Below are positions 51,888 through 60,784 of a stretch of DNA of 64,000 nucleotides, in pieces; the first letter of the stretch is position 1; each line of letters opens with the position of its first letter. This stretch comes from Robbsia sp. KACC 23696 (GTDB lineage Bacteria; Pseudomonadota; Gammaproteobacteria; Burkholderiales; Burkholderiaceae), in the NCBI RefSeq assembly GCF_039852015.1, contig NZ_CP156627.1, forward strand, positions 496,001 through 560,000, read 5' to 3'. The position numbers were made by a program, and so were the translations under genes. A model generated the notes under the pieces. The model was not told the origin of the DNA, did no database searches, and was given only the letters and a program-made list of their open reading frames with translations.

Positions 51888-53522
51888 ATGAACAACTCAA
51901 AAGTATCGACCCGCCTGGCAATTGGTTTTGGAAGCGTTCTGTTTCTGTTGCTCATGATCGCCTTGGTAGGCTTCTACGGCATGTCCATGCTTCACAACAG
52001 GCTTGATGGTATAGCGCGTGTCAACAACTTGGAATCGAAGTATGCCAAGGATATGAAAGCCTCCGTTGCGGATCGCGCAATCGCGATTCGCAACATTGCA
52101 CTGCTGACCGACCCGGCCGCACTGGCGCAAGAGTCAAGACGCGTAGAGAAGCAAAAGAAAATTTATGCGGACGCCGACGACGCTCTGGGCAAGATGTTCT
52201 CAACAGAAGCGGGCACTACAGAGCGTGAACGAGCGTTTTTTGCCCAACTTAAGTTAGACAACGCCGCTACCGTACCCTTGATGGATAAGGCCATTGCCTT
52301 AGGCATGGCAAATAAGCCCGAAGAAGCAATAAAGGTATTGCTTCAAGAAGCACGGCCAAAACAGGCTGCCTGGTTGATACACCTAAATGAGCTCGCTGAT
52401 TTCGAAGATCAGTTAAACGCACAAGCCACCGAAGAAGCAAATAGTACCTACCACGCTATCCAAGTCGCTGCGTGGTCGATCGTCGGGCTTTCACTTTTAT
52501 TGGGTGTATTCCTAGCCGTTTTCATTACTCGCAGTATTCTGAAGCAGTTGGGTGGTGAGCCGACTGTGGCGCAGAATATGGCACGGCAGATCGCGGAGGG
52601 CAATTTGACCCAAAAAGTTCACCTTGCCGCCGATGACAACACAAGCCTAATGGCATCGCTTGAAACGATGCGGACCAATTTGAGCGAGATTGTCTCTGGC
52701 ATCAAGACCTCTGCGGAGTCTATTTCAGTTGCAGCGGGAGAAATTTCACAAGGCAACGTAGACCTGTCGCAACGCACCGAGGAACAGGCCGCCTCGTTAG
52801 AAGAGACCGCGGCCAGCATGGAACAAATTACAGCGACGGTTCGTCAGAATACAGAGAATGCACGTCAAGGCAGCACGCTGGCTAATACTGCTTCTGAGAC
52901 AGCTGCCACAGGGGGAGAGGTCGTGGGGAGCGTCGTTACCACGATGCAGGACATCGCCACGAGCTCCTCGAAAGTTGCCGAAATCATCACCGTGATAGAG
53001 GGCATTGCATTTCAGACCAATATCCTCGCACTGAATGCAGCGGTAGAGGCCGCACGAGCTGGAGAGCAAGGTCGTGGATTCGCCGTGGTAGCGGGCGAAG
53101 TGCGCACGCTAGCGCAACGTAGTGCGGCTGCGGCAAAAGAAATCACTGAACTGATAGGCACATCGGTAAAGCATGTGACTGCCGGCGAGGCGCTGGTACA
53201 AAATGCAGGACAGACAATGAGTGAAGTCGTGCGCTCGGTCAAACGGGTAACCGACATAATGGGAGAGATCGCCTCGGCCTCCAACGAGCAAACCATCGGG
53301 ATCGAACAGGTGAACGTTGCAGTAAGTCAGATGGACGAAGTGACACAGCAAAATGCCGCCCTGGTCGAGCAGGCGACGGCTGCGGCTCGCGCCATGGCAG
53401 ATCAAGCGCAAGCGTTGCGTGATTCGGTGGCGATCTTCCGTGTCAATGCCGATTCCGAGGTCTCTTCAGCGCGATATCAGTCACCAGGAATGCAAGGACT
53501 TATGCCGTTGGCGGCCCACTGA
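51888..53522 (+). CDS. Methyl-accepting chemotaxis protein
   Basis: 544 residues with two membrane segments (about residues 10-33 and 187-208), a four-helix-bundle sensor (4HB_MCP type, with [19 protein letters not shown]), a HAMP domain and a signalling domain with [45 protein letters not shown]. The GTG at 51885 directly before the ATG is less likely. It is closely related to the receptor at 46284 in the signalling part only. It stands between two broken recombinase genes. Confidence 0.92.
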   Translation: MNNSKVSTRLAIGFGSVLFLLLMIALVGFYGMSMLHNRLDGIARVNNLESKYAKDMKASVADRAIAIRNIALLTDPAALAQESRRVEKQKKIYADADDALGKMFSTEAGTTERERAFFAQLKLDNAATVPLMDKAIALGMANKPEEAIKVLLQEARPKQAAWLIHLNELADFEDQLNAQATEEANSTYHAIQVAAWSIVGLSLLLGVFLAVFITRSILKQLGGEPTVAQNMARQIAEGNLTQKVHLAADDNTSLMASLETMRTNLSEIVSGIKTSAESISVAAGEISQGNVDLSQRTEEQAASLEETAASMEQITATVRQNTENARQGSTLANTASETAATGGEVVGSVVTTMQDIATSSSKVAEIITVIEGIAFQTNILALNAAVEAARAGEQGRGFAVVAGEVRTLAQRSAAAAKEITELIGTSVKHVTAGEALVQNAGQTMSEVVRSVKRVTDIMGEIASASNEQTIGIEQVNVAVSQMDEVTQQNAALVEQATAAARAMADQAQALRDSVAIFRVNADSEVSSARYQSPGMQGLMPLAAH

Positions 53523-53660
53523 CCTTGCCTCGAAACGACTTATAGTAGACTTTGTTGCAAATAGGCAATATCGTTGAGAGTCTCGTAGTGAGCGCTTCAG
53601 CAAAGGGGAAAAAAGCAGTTAAAAGGTTCGCCTAGTCGGTTTCGTGGTGTGCCTTCGCAA

Positions 53661-54360
53661 TCAAAACGCCTCCTCAAGCGCCCGGATGCGACGATGTAAT
53701 TCCGTTGTGACATAAATGGACGTCGTCGCCGGCGAGACATGGCAGAGGTTTTCCTGCACGATGTCTAATAGTGTGCCAGCTTCGATGGCTCGGGTGCCAA
53801 AGGTATGACGCAGCCAATGCGTCGAGGCTTTTGCCAGGCGTGCGGCCGCGTGCGCATCTTCAAGAAGCGACGCCCCGGCGGCACGGGTAAATATCAGCTT
53901 GAACGCCAGCGCCAATGAGCGCGGTTCCAGCGGCCGCAAATCCTCGCCCGAGAAACGGCCGATCAGCGGCGTGGTTGGATCACTGCGCGTCGGATCCTCT
54001 GGCAAACCTCTTCTGCAAGGCCGCAAACGTTTTGCGGGGGGGCGGGATCGTACGGGCTTTGGTGCGCTTGCCGATCACATCAAGTGTCCAGGCGGTGCCG
54101 ATCTCGTCGTCAATCCACTTGGCGTTCAATCCTCCGAGAGTGGCGGTGGCTATTTCGGCAAGCCGCAATCCCGTCGAACAACCCAGGATGAACATGAAGC
54201 GCGCATGCTCGGCGATCGCGTCTCCCGCATCCCGTTCGATGTGGGCCAGTACGTAAGCGCATTGGGCGCGCATCAAGGCGTGATCCGCCTTGATGCGCAC
54301 CGCCTCTCGCTCCACCGCGCTCGCTTTGACCCCCGTCCACGGATTGAAGTCGAGTTGCCG
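53661..54360 (-). pseudogene. Tyrosine-recombinase C-terminal part, frameshifted
   Basis: The 5' frame (53980-54315 and upstream bases reading NPWTGVKASAVEREAVRIKAD) contains FMFILGCSTGLRLAEIATATLGGL. After a shift near 54000 the other frame contains STHWLRHTFGTRAIEAGTLLDIVQENLCHVSPATTSIYVTTELHRR with the active-site His, Arg and Tyr. It is a different gene from the fragment at 50780, which has its own version of the same region. Confidence 0.78.
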
Positions 54361-54364
54361 AGGC

Positions 54365-54445
54365 GAAGAAGACCAACGCCATGAGCAGCACGATGCGCCA
54401 ATCGAGCGAGAGTGGGCGTTGGTGCAATACGGTGCGGCTGTTCAC
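54365..54445 (-). pseudogene. Start of a membrane-protein gene cut by the recombinase fragment
   Basis: From an ATG at 54445 the frame reads MNSRTVLHQRPLSLDWRIVLLMALVFFAS, a basic stretch followed by a first membrane helix, then runs into recombinase sequence. It starts 10 bases after the YdcZ-like gene, so it was probably the next gene of the sigma-54 operon. Confidence 0.45.
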
Positions 54446-54455
54446 GATTCAAATC

Positions 54456-54902
54456 TCAGAAGCGTATGACAAGCGCGACGCCCGCCATCATCAGCAATGT
54501 GCCGAGCGCGCGCATCCAGCCCAGCGGATGCTCGGCCACACCGATTAGACCGAAATGGTCGATTACAACCGATGCAACTAGGTTGGCGCAAATGGTCAAT
54601 CCATTGAGCGTGCCGACACCCACTTTCTGCACGAGCGTCAGACCGGCAAACACCGCGACGGCCCCGACGATGCCGCCAAGCGGAGCCCACCATTTCATGC
54701 TGCGCAGGTCATCGAGTGTCGGCAACGGTGTCGGCTGAATCCAGAACGCGGCGATGGCAAGGAACGTGACGAGCAGGAACGACACGCTCGACGCAAGCCA
54801 CGGATTGATAAGCGTACCTTTGAGTTCGCCGTTGATCGGAGCGCCCGCAGCCTGAAGAATGCCGCCCAGGATGATGAAGGGATAAATCCACGCGCCGCTC
54901 AT
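54456..54902 (-). CDS. YdcZ/DUF606-like DMT-superfamily transporter
   Basis: A 148-residue protein with five hydrophobic segments and the DUF606 pattern: IILGGILQAAGAPINGELKG at the N-terminus, then WLASSVSFLLVTFLAI, WWAPLGGIVGAVAVFAGLTLVQKVGVGTLNGLTICANLVASVVIDHFGL. Such short DMT proteins work as dimers or pairs. The next gene, now cut, may have been the partner. It follows the ArsB-like gene by 25 bases. Confidence 0.8.
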   Translation of the reverse strand: MSGAWIYPFIILGGILQAAGAPINGELKGTLINPWLASSVSFLLVTFLAIAAFWIQPTPLPTLDDLRSMKWWAPLGGIVGAVAVFAGLTLVQKVGVGTLNGLTICANLVASVVIDHFGLIGVAEHPLGWMRALGTLLMMAGVALVIRF

Positions 54903-54927
54903 TGTTCCTGTCTCCGTTTATGAACCT

Positions 54928-56181
54928 TCAATGTCCGGTCAGGAGCCGGCTGCCGAGCGCCAGGACGAGCGCGGGAAGCATGACCACGACGCCGACCTTC
55001 AGAAACTGCATGAAGCTCACTTCCTCGCCTTCCCGTCGAATCGACGAGAGCCAGAGGATCGTCGCGAGCGAGCCGGTGATCGAAAGATTCGGGCCGAGGT
55101 CCACGCCGATCAGCAGTGCGTCGATGACGCGCTGAGGACTGTGCGCCTGCAAAGCGGTCGCGCTGGCGATCAGTCCGGCAGGCAGGTTGTTGATCGCATT
55201 GCTTCCGAACGCGATAACGAAACCGGAAGCGGCCGCCGTCATCGGCTGATTCTGTTGGTTTGCCTGCCGCAGAAACGCCGAGAGTTCGCGGATGACACCG
55301 GTATGATCCAGCACTTCGACTAGCACGAAGAGGCCCGCGACGAGCGGCAAGACGCTCCACGATATTTCGCTGACCAACTCCACGGGTGACTGGCGCTCCT
55401 TTATCAACACGACCAGCGCCGTGAGAATGCCGAGAACCGCAGTGGGCAGACCGAGTTGCAGATCGAGCGCCGAGACGACCAGCAATGCGATCGCCGTGAC
55501 GCCCATGCTCGCCAGCGTCAGTTTGCCGTTTGTGCTGAGCGGTTCGACCAGCAGGTCGCGCGCGCAGGTATCGCGGAGATTGGCACGCTGGGTCCAGCGC
55601 AACATCACGAAAGTGGCGACGATCGACAGCACAGAAGGCAAGGCGAAGCGCGCGACCCAAAGACCGAGCGCCGGCGTGTGATTCGCATAGAGCACGAGGT
55701 TCGCGGGGTTCGAGATTGGCAGGACGAAGCTGGCCGCATTCGCGATGAACGCGCAGACGTAGAGCAAGGGTAGCGGCTTTGTTTGTGCCTTTTTGGCGGC
55801 AGCAAACACTGCGGGGGTGAGGACGACCGCGGCTGCATCGTTCGACAGAAAGGTCGTCACGACGACGCCCACGAGATAGATCAGAAGAAAGAGCTTGCAA
55901 GGCGATCCCTTCGCGAAATTGACGGCGTGCACCGCCACCCAGTCGAACAAGCCTTCACGACGTCCCAGTTCCGAAAGCAGCATCATGCCGATAAGGAACA
56001 GATAGACGTCCATGCCCTTGCCGATCGCTTGCCATGCAAGATGGGCTGGAAGCAGCCCGAGCGCGACGAGCATCAGGGCGCCGGTCACGGCCCAGATCGC
56101 TTCGGGCCAGCGAAAAGGCCGCAAGATGACGCCGGCAGTCGCGGCGAGCGCAATGCCCCATGAAAAAAAAATCGGATTCAT
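54928..56181 (-). CDS. ArsB-like anion transporter (ion transporter superfamily)
   Basis: The protein of about 417 residues has ten or more hydrophobic segments. TTFLSNDAAAVVLTPAVFAAAKKA and PLLYVCAFIANAASFVLPISNPANLV match the ArsB/NhaD superfamily, and the second half mirrors it with SNAINNLPAGLIASATAL and GVDLGPNLSITGSLATIL, both seen in arsenite permeases. The start at 56181 overlaps the MFS stop as ATGA. No arsR, arsC or ACR3 gene is nearby, so arsenite as substrate is not proven. It belongs to the sigma-54 operon. Confidence 0.85.
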   Translation of the reverse strand: MNPIFFSWGIALAATAGVILRPFRWPEAIWAVTGALMLVALGLLPAHLAWQAIGKGMDVYLFLIGMMLLSELGRREGLFDWVAVHAVNFAKGSPCKLFLLIYLVGVVVTTFLSNDAAAVVLTPAVFAAAKKAQTKPLPLLYVCAFIANAASFVLPISNPANLVLYANHTPALGLWVARFALPSVLSIVATFVMLRWTQRANLRDTCARDLLVEPLSTNGKLTLASMGVTAIALLVVSALDLQLGLPTAVLGILTALVVLIKERQSPVELVSEISWSVLPLVAGLFVLVEVLDHTGVIRELSAFLRQANQQNQPMTAAASGFVIAFGSNAINNLPAGLIASATALQAHSPQRVIDALLIGVDLGPNLSITGSLATILWLSSIRREGEEVSFMQFLKVGVVVMLPALVLALGSRLLTGH

Positions 56182-57422
56182 GTCGTCAGAGGGGAATCGT
56201 TGTTGGTGCCGTGGATGATGCCGCAAGCTTTCTTTAATGTGGTGCCGAAGAGCAGCCACAGCGCCAGTGATCCAGTCGATACGGCGCCCAGCACAAGAAA
56301 AGCAGTCGCGTAGCCAAAGTGTTGGGCGAGCAGGCCGCCGAGCGCAGGACTCAATGCCGCGCCGACTCCCTGCACGGTCATGACCACGCCCAGCCCAACA
56401 TTCACCCGTCCCGTACCTTGCAACAGACGCACCACCAGCGCAGGCACCGCGACGCTCTGCAAGCCTGCGCCGATGCCGTCGAGCGCCTGCACCGGCCACA
56501 CGCCCCACGCGGTGATGAACATCGCGCCGGTCATGCCACGCAGCGGCAGCGCGAGGAAGGTGATCAGAATCACCCCCCAGAAACCGATGCGCTGAATCAG
56601 GCGGTTCGCAAAGCAGGCCGCGACGACCATCACGAGTTGTGCGACCACGACGGTCTGCGCGGTAAAGGCGCTCGGATCGCCCTGATGCGCGGCGACGACT
56701 GCAAGGCCGTAGAGCGGTAGCATCGCCGCATTGCCCAGATGGAACATCGCGAGCGATGCTGCGAGCAGAAGCAAGGGCCGGCAGGTCAGTAATACGCGAA
56801 AGCCGCTCGCGTGTTCATGCCCGGGGTTCGACGCGCCAGGCGCCGTTTCTTGGAGACCGCGTGCGATGTCGTGATCGATCGCGTCTCGCCGGATCAGCAG
56901 CGTCGAGATGACAGTGAGGATGCCGAACACGACGGCCACCACGAAGACCGCGCCGAATCCGAAGCGCCATCCGAGCCCGCCCGACAGCGCCGCGCCGACC
57001 GCGTTGCCCGCGTGATTGGCCACCTGATTGCGGCCGAACTGCCGGTCGAACTCATTCGCGCGCACGATTCCAAGTGTCACGCCGGCCATGGCCGGACCCA
57101 GCGCGGCCACCGTCACGGCGGTGAGGATCTGCGACGCCGCCACCATCCAGTAACTATGCGATACCCACAGCACGAGCGATGCAAGCGTCGTCAATATCCC
57201 CGCGATGATAATAATGCCGCGCTTGTGGTGCGTGGCATCGACGAGAGCGCCTGCCAGAGGGGTCGCAAGCATGCCGGCGATACCACACAAGGTCATTACC
57301 GTGCCGATCGCCTCGGGATGCCAGCCATGCGCCTGAAGAAAGACGCCAAGGAACGGCCCGATGCCCGCCTGCACATCAGCCATGAAGAAGTTCAGTCCTT
57401 CGAGCGCGTACTGGGGGTTCAT
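56178..57422 (-). CDS. MFS transporter
   Basis: 414 residues with about 12 hydrophobic segments and the MFS loop 2-3 motif GALVDATHHKRGIIIIAG; GPAMAGVTLGIVRANEFDRQFGRNQVANHAGNAVGAALSGGLGWRFGFG is the second characteristic region. The family within MFS is not clear; it resembles exporters with a paired N- and C-terminal half. It follows the phosphoesterase gene by 12 bases and overlaps the ArsB-like gene by 4, so translation is coupled. Two transporters in one operon suggest efflux. Confidence 0.82.
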   Translation of the reverse strand: MNPQYALEGLNFFMADVQAGIGPFLGVFLQAHGWHPEAIGTVMTLCGIAGMLATPLAGALVDATHHKRGIIIIAGILTTLASLVLWVSHSYWMVAASQILTAVTVAALGPAMAGVTLGIVRANEFDRQFGRNQVANHAGNAVGAALSGGLGWRFGFGAVFVVAVVFGILTVISTLLIRRDAIDHDIARGLQETAPGASNPGHEHASGFRVLLTCRPLLLLAASLAMFHLGNAAMLPLYGLAVVAAHQGDPSAFTAQTVVVAQLVMVVAACFANRLIQRIGFWGVILITFLALPLRGMTGAMFITAWGVWPVQALDGIGAGLQSVAVPALVVRLLQGTGRVNVGLGVVMTVQGVGAALSPALGGLLAQHFGYATAFLVLGAVSTGSLALWLLFGTTLKKACGIIHGTNNDSPLTT

Positions 57423-57434
57423 GGCTCACCCGTC

Positions 57435-57920
57435 TCACCAATGGCGTCCGCTCTTGTTGGGCCCGAGCTGCGAGCCAACGATGCCGTGCTCCGGCCACGC
57501 TTCGACCGCATACGCATCGGCGCCGAGCGCCGGGTGATGCTTGAAGTGCTTGTCCGCGTGGCCTGCGGCCGGCAGTGCGACGGTATCTTCGCCGCTTCGC
57601 CCGTCAGCGGTGCGGGCAGTCACCGTCAACGGCAGCCGATAATTCGCAGTGGTAGCAGGCACGTCAAGGTTGCGCGGCTCGTAGTCGTGGTCACCGGGAA
57701 TCGCGTGGAGCGGCAGCTTCAACGCCTGCACTTCATCGACAATCCGTCGAAACTGCTCGGGCGAGCCGTTGTTCGCATTGTCGCCTGGCAGTAAAGCGAA
57801 ATCGACACGGTCCGACAAATGGCGATTGACCAGCCCGATCATCGACTTCAGATGGTTGAGGCTTTCATGGCCGTCGTCGTTCGACGCATGCAGGTCGCCG
57901 AAGTGTACCCAGCTCAACAT
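57435..57920 (-). CDS. Calcineurin-like metallophosphoesterase with an internal deletion
   Basis: The 161-residue frame begins LSWVHFGDLHAS and has LLPGDNANNG and AIPGDHDYEP, three of the metal-binding motifs of calcineurin-like phosphoesterases. After that the sequence jumps to VPATTANYRLPLTV and ends DAYAVEAWPEHGIVGSQLGPNKSGRHW, a C-terminal part that normally follows about 200 residues later. The motifs with the remaining histidines (GHxH) are absent. The frame is open, so the product is made but probably has no catalytic activity, or has changed function. Confidence 0.7.
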   Translation of the reverse strand: MLSWVHFGDLHASNDDGHESLNHLKSMIGLVNRHLSDRVDFALLPGDNANNGSPEQFRRIVDEVQALKLPLHAIPGDHDYEPRNLDVPATTANYRLPLTVTARTADGRSGEDTVALPAAGHADKHFKHHPALGADAYAVEAWPEHGIVGSQLGPNKSGRHW

Positions 57921-57951
57921 GACACATGCTCCATAGCGAGATGCGGGCTCG

Positions 57952-58503
57952 TCAGGCTGCCTGCGATGCATCGACGAGTTCGGCTATTTCGTCGACCTCG
58001 ATCGTGCGACCGTGCCGGTTCCTGACGCCGCGGCCCCAGGCGTGAACGTGTGCGCCCGGCGCCAGGTAGTCGGCCAGTTCGGCGGCAGCGTGAGGCGGCA
58101 TGCGCAAAGACGTGCCATCGTCCAGCAGCGCCCCACGCAGTTCGCCTTTCGGGCCGAGGAGCGAAAGCACCACTTCACCGGATGCATCCATTGGCTTGCG
58201 TTCGACATCCGGCTTGTGGTGCTTTTCGCCGTTGAGATGCGGACCCTCGTCGAGAACCACGACACCGCTCCGTGTCGTTAGTGACACGGCGGCGATCATG
58301 TCGGCATCGCGAGGCTTGACTCCGCGCACGCGAACGATATCGCTGGGCGCAACGTGACGCGCGAGTTGTTTCGACAGATGCGGAGGAAAGTGAACCTGAC
58401 GGGCGCCAATGACGAGGCCGTCGATTTCACCGTGCGGGTTCAGTAGAAAGCGCGTGACTTTGCCGCGTGTTTCCGGAAGGCTTGTTGGGTCGATCCAGTG
58501 CAT
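57952..58503 (-). CDS. Cytoplasmic protein with two copies of an OB-like DGT/PPH module
   Basis: I know no named family. The 183-residue protein has two related halves. The first (about residues 13-75) reads GKVTRFLLNPHGEIDGLVIGARQVHFPPHLSKQLARHVAP with SDIVRVRGV. The second (about 108-175) reads GEVVLSLLGPKGELRGALLDDGTSLRMPPHAAAELADYLAP with AHVHAWGRG. The layout of short strands around a Gly-rich turn and PPH suggests an OB-like barrel. It has no signal peptide. Its next-door gene encodes an exported version of the same module, and both are in one operon. Confidence 0.75.
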   Translation of the reverse strand: MHWIDPTSLPETRGKVTRFLLNPHGEIDGLVIGARQVHFPPHLSKQLARHVAPSDIVRVRGVKPRDADMIAAVSLTTRSGVVVLDEGPHLNGEKHHKPDVERKPMDASGEVVLSLLGPKGELRGALLDDGTSLRMPPHAAAELADYLAPGAHVHAWGRGVRNRHGRTIEVDEIAELVDASQAA

Positions 58504-58531
58504 GTTCTTTGTCCTTTATGAAAGTGCCGGC

Positions 58532-59266
58532 TCAAGGCGTCGGCGCGTTGCGCGCGTAGAGCGGAGTGAGGTTGCCCGGCGAGCCGAAAGCCGTCGCCTG
58601 GAGCGCGGTGCCGTATTGATTGCGTGTGCCATAGCCTTGCGCCGATACGGTCGCGCCCGTGCGCACGAGCGTCGCAAACTGTTGAGCCACGGGCGGCGTG
58701 AGTTTGATGACCGTGCCGTCGGAGAGAATCACGCCATCGGGCTCGCCGCGCGGTGCAGTCGTGACGTGCGCCACCTGTCCTTGCGCGCTAAGACGCGAGA
58801 GTCCTGCTCCGCGCGCGTCGCGCGGCATCGGCGGTGTGCCGGGCATCGACGGTTCGTCGATCACTTGCCGGCCGGTTTGCGTATCGGTGATGCGCTGCGC
58901 CGCGAAGCTGCCGCCTTCATCGCGCCTGCCGCTCACTTGCACGAGATCGCCGCGACGAACTGCCGACGTCAGTTGCGCGCTCATATGCGGCGGAAAATGC
59001 ACGAGGGTGCCGTCGTCGGTTATGAACCCATCGACGTCGCCATCCGGATTAATGAGAAAGCGCGTGACAGTGCCTTGCGCGGTCGCGACAGAAGCCGCGT
59101 CGGCAGGCGGAGGCGGAGCGACGCTCGGAGGTGGAGGCACTCCGGCGACGGGAGGTGTCGGTGTTGCAGCGGGCTGAAATTGAGTTTGTGCCGCACAGCC
59201 GGCGCTCGCTGTGAGCACTGCCGCGAGCACGGCGATTCGCAAGCTGGGGTATCGGGTCGATTGCAT
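58532..59266 (-). CDS. Exported protein with two copies of the OB-like DGT/PPH module
   Basis: The 244-residue protein has a lipoprotein-like or Sec signal (LRIAVLAAVLTASAGCAA, so a lipobox Cys at about residue 24 is possible), a Pro/Ala-rich linker (about 28-63), then two modules: GTVTRFLINPDGDVDGFITDDGTLVHFPPHMSAQL near 67 and GEPDGVILSDGTVIKLTPPVAQQFATLV near 170. The DGT and PP positions are conserved with the cytoplasmic relative at 57952. It is the first gene of the operon behind a sigma-54 promoter. The role is unknown. Confidence 0.78.
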   Translation of the reverse strand: MQSTRYPSLRIAVLAAVLTASAGCAAQTQFQPAATPTPPVAGVPPPPSVAPPPPADAASVATAQGTVTRFLINPDGDVDGFITDDGTLVHFPPHMSAQLTSAVRRGDLVQVSGRRDEGGSFAAQRITDTQTGRQVIDEPSMPGTPPMPRDARGAGLSRLSAQGQVAHVTTAPRGEPDGVILSDGTVIKLTPPVAQQFATLVRTGATVSAQGYGTRNQYGTALQATAFGSPGNLTPLYARNAPTP

Positions 59267-59298
59267 GATTCACTCCTTTTGCGTAGCGAGGAATCATT

Positions 59299-59314
59299 TG
59301 CAATTGCTATGCCA
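59299..59314 (-). promoter_or_regulatory. Sigma-54 (-24/-12) promoter
   Basis: On the minus strand the sequence reads TGGCATAGCAATTGCA, which fits the sigma-54 consensus TGGCAC-N5-TTGCA with the GG and GC dinucleotides at the right spacing. It lies 33 bases before the exported module protein gene. The adjacent NtrC-family regulator is the natural activator. Confidence 0.85.
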
Positions 59315-59366
59315 GTCGAGAAACGCTGGTGGCTCAACGTGTAATCTGATCAAGCCGTGTGGAAGT

Positions 59367-59403
59367 GTCAAGGAAACCGACAACATATGTCCGGTTCCTT
59401 GAC
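59367..59403. promoter_or_regulatory. Inverted repeat, probable activator (UAS) site
   Basis: Arms of 16 bases (GTCAAGGAAACCGACA at 59367-59382, TGTCCGGTTCCTTGAC at 59388-59403) match at 14 positions and are separated by five bases. The site is 53-105 bases upstream of the -24/-12 promoter, the usual place for an NtrC-type activator site, and stops 11 bases before the end of the regulator gene. Confidence 0.75.
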
Positions 59404-59413
59404 GGTGTCGGCC

Positions 59414-60784
59414 TTACGTGGAAGCCTCGGACATACCCAGCACCGACATGCGCGTGTAAAGGGACTGGCGGCTGATGCCAAGCCGCCGCGCCGCCTCGGC
59501 GCGATTGCCGCGCGATGCTGACAGCGCACGAACGATCAGCGCGCGCTCCAGTTGTGCCACCGCTTGTGGCAGGGGAAGGTCGAGCAGCGCCGGAGGAATC
59601 GCGTCATCTGCGCTATCTCGGGTCGTGGCCAGAAACGCGAAGTCATCGCGCGTCAGTACCTGAGCGGGAGCGAGCGCGCTTGCCCGCTCGATTGCATTGG
59701 CCAACTCACGGACATTGCCCGGCCAGGTGAAGGTCGCTAGCAGGCGCTGTGCATCGGCTGAAAGATGTTTGCGCGCGATCCCGACCGGTGCGCCAGCAAG
59801 GAAATGCTCGGCGAGCGGCAGGATATCGGCCACGCGCTCGCGCAACGGCGGCAGATGCAACGGAATCACATTCAGGCGAAACAGCAGGTCCTGCCGGAAC
59901 GTGCCCGCCTCGACCATCGCAACGAGATCGCGATGCGTGGCGGCCGCCACGCGCACGTCGACCGTAACGACCCGGTTCGTGCCCAGCGGCGTGATTTGCC
60001 GCTCCTGGAGCACACGCAGGAGCTTGGCTTGCATGGGAAGCGGCATGTCGCCTACCTCATCGAGAAAGAGCGTGCCGCCATGCGCCTCCTCGACGCGCCC
60101 TCGCCTGTCGCCCTTTGCGCCCGTGAACGCGCCTTTGCCGTGCCCAAAGAGTTCGCTTTCGAGTAGATCGTCGGGAATGGCCGCACAGTTCACCGCGACA
60201 AACGGACCGCTCGCGCGCGCCGACGCACGATGCAGTACGCGCGCCGCGATTTCCTTGCCTGTTCCCGTTTCGCCGGTAATCAGCACCGTCGAATTTCCGA
60301 CAGCCGCGCGGCCGAGGCGCTTCTGCACCTCACGCATGGCCTCGCTCACCCCGAGCAGTTGCGGCTCATCGGATCGTGCCTCATCAGCGAACACGCGCGT
60401 GGTGGGCGTGTCGACGCGGACCGACAGAATGCGCTTGAGCAGTGCCGCAATCTCGTCTCGTCCGACCGGCTTGGTGAGGTGCTCGAAAGCGCCGAGTCGC
60501 ATCGCGCCGATGGTGTTGTCGCTCGTAGCGTGCGCGGTGAGCATCACGACCGGCACGGTCTGTAGCCCCGGCTTTTTGCGCAGCGTTTCCAACACGACGA
60601 GGCCATCCGCGCCTGGCAAGCGGAAGTCGAGAAAGATGCAGTCGGGTGCAGGACGCTCGCGCAACTGCTCAAACGCATCGTCGCCTGAGCGGGCTTCGAA
60701 CGGCGAATAGCCGAGGTCCTGCACGGTTTCCGCGAGGCCTTCGCGGAAACCGTCGTCATCGTCGATGATCAGGATGGTCGCCAT
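59414..60784 (-). CDS. NtrC-family sigma-54-dependent response regulator
   Basis: 456 residues in three parts: a receiver domain (about residues 3-120, acidic pocket IDDDDGFREGL, acceptor Asp in CIFLDFRLPGADGL, Lys in HLTKPV), a central AAA+ domain (about 143-375) with Walker A GETGTGKE, the sigma-54 contact GAFTGA, and Walker B GTLFLDEVGDM, and a Fis-type helix-turn-helix at the end (GNRAEAARRLGISRQSLYTRM). All catalytic motifs are intact. It overlaps the kinase gene by 16 bases and lies upstream of a sigma-54 promoter, so it is the cognate activator. Confidence 0.92.
   Translation of the reverse strand: MATILIIDDDDGFREGLAETVQDLGYSPFEARSGDDAFEQLRERPAPDCIFLDFRLPGADGLVVLETLRKKPGLQTVPVVMLTAHATSDNTIGAMRLGAFEHLTKPVGRDEIAALLKRILSVRVDTPTTRVFADEARSDEPQLLGVSEAMREVQKRLGRAAVGNSTVLITGETGTGKEIAARVLHRASARASGPFVAVNCAAIPDDLLESELFGHGKGAFTGAKGDRRGRVEEAHGGTLFLDEVGDMPLPMQAKLLRVLQERQITPLGTNRVVTVDVRVAAATHRDLVAMVEAGTFRQDLLFRLNVIPLHLPPLRERVADILPLAEHFLAGAPVGIARKHLSADAQRLLATFTWPGNVRELANAIERASALAPAQVLTRDDFAFLATTRDSADDAIPPALLDLPLPQAVAQLERALIVRALSASRGNRAEAARRLGISRQSLYTRMSVLGMSEAST

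Noticed and set aside
54899-55900. Long Arg-rich frame inside the ArsB-like gene
   Set aside because: Same-strand shadow frame; the ArsB-like frame has membrane segments and family motifs, this one has neither.
56811-57794. 327-codon plus-strand frame across the MFS and phosphoesterase genes
   Set aside because: Antisense shadow with Arg/His-rich composition and no recognisable domain.
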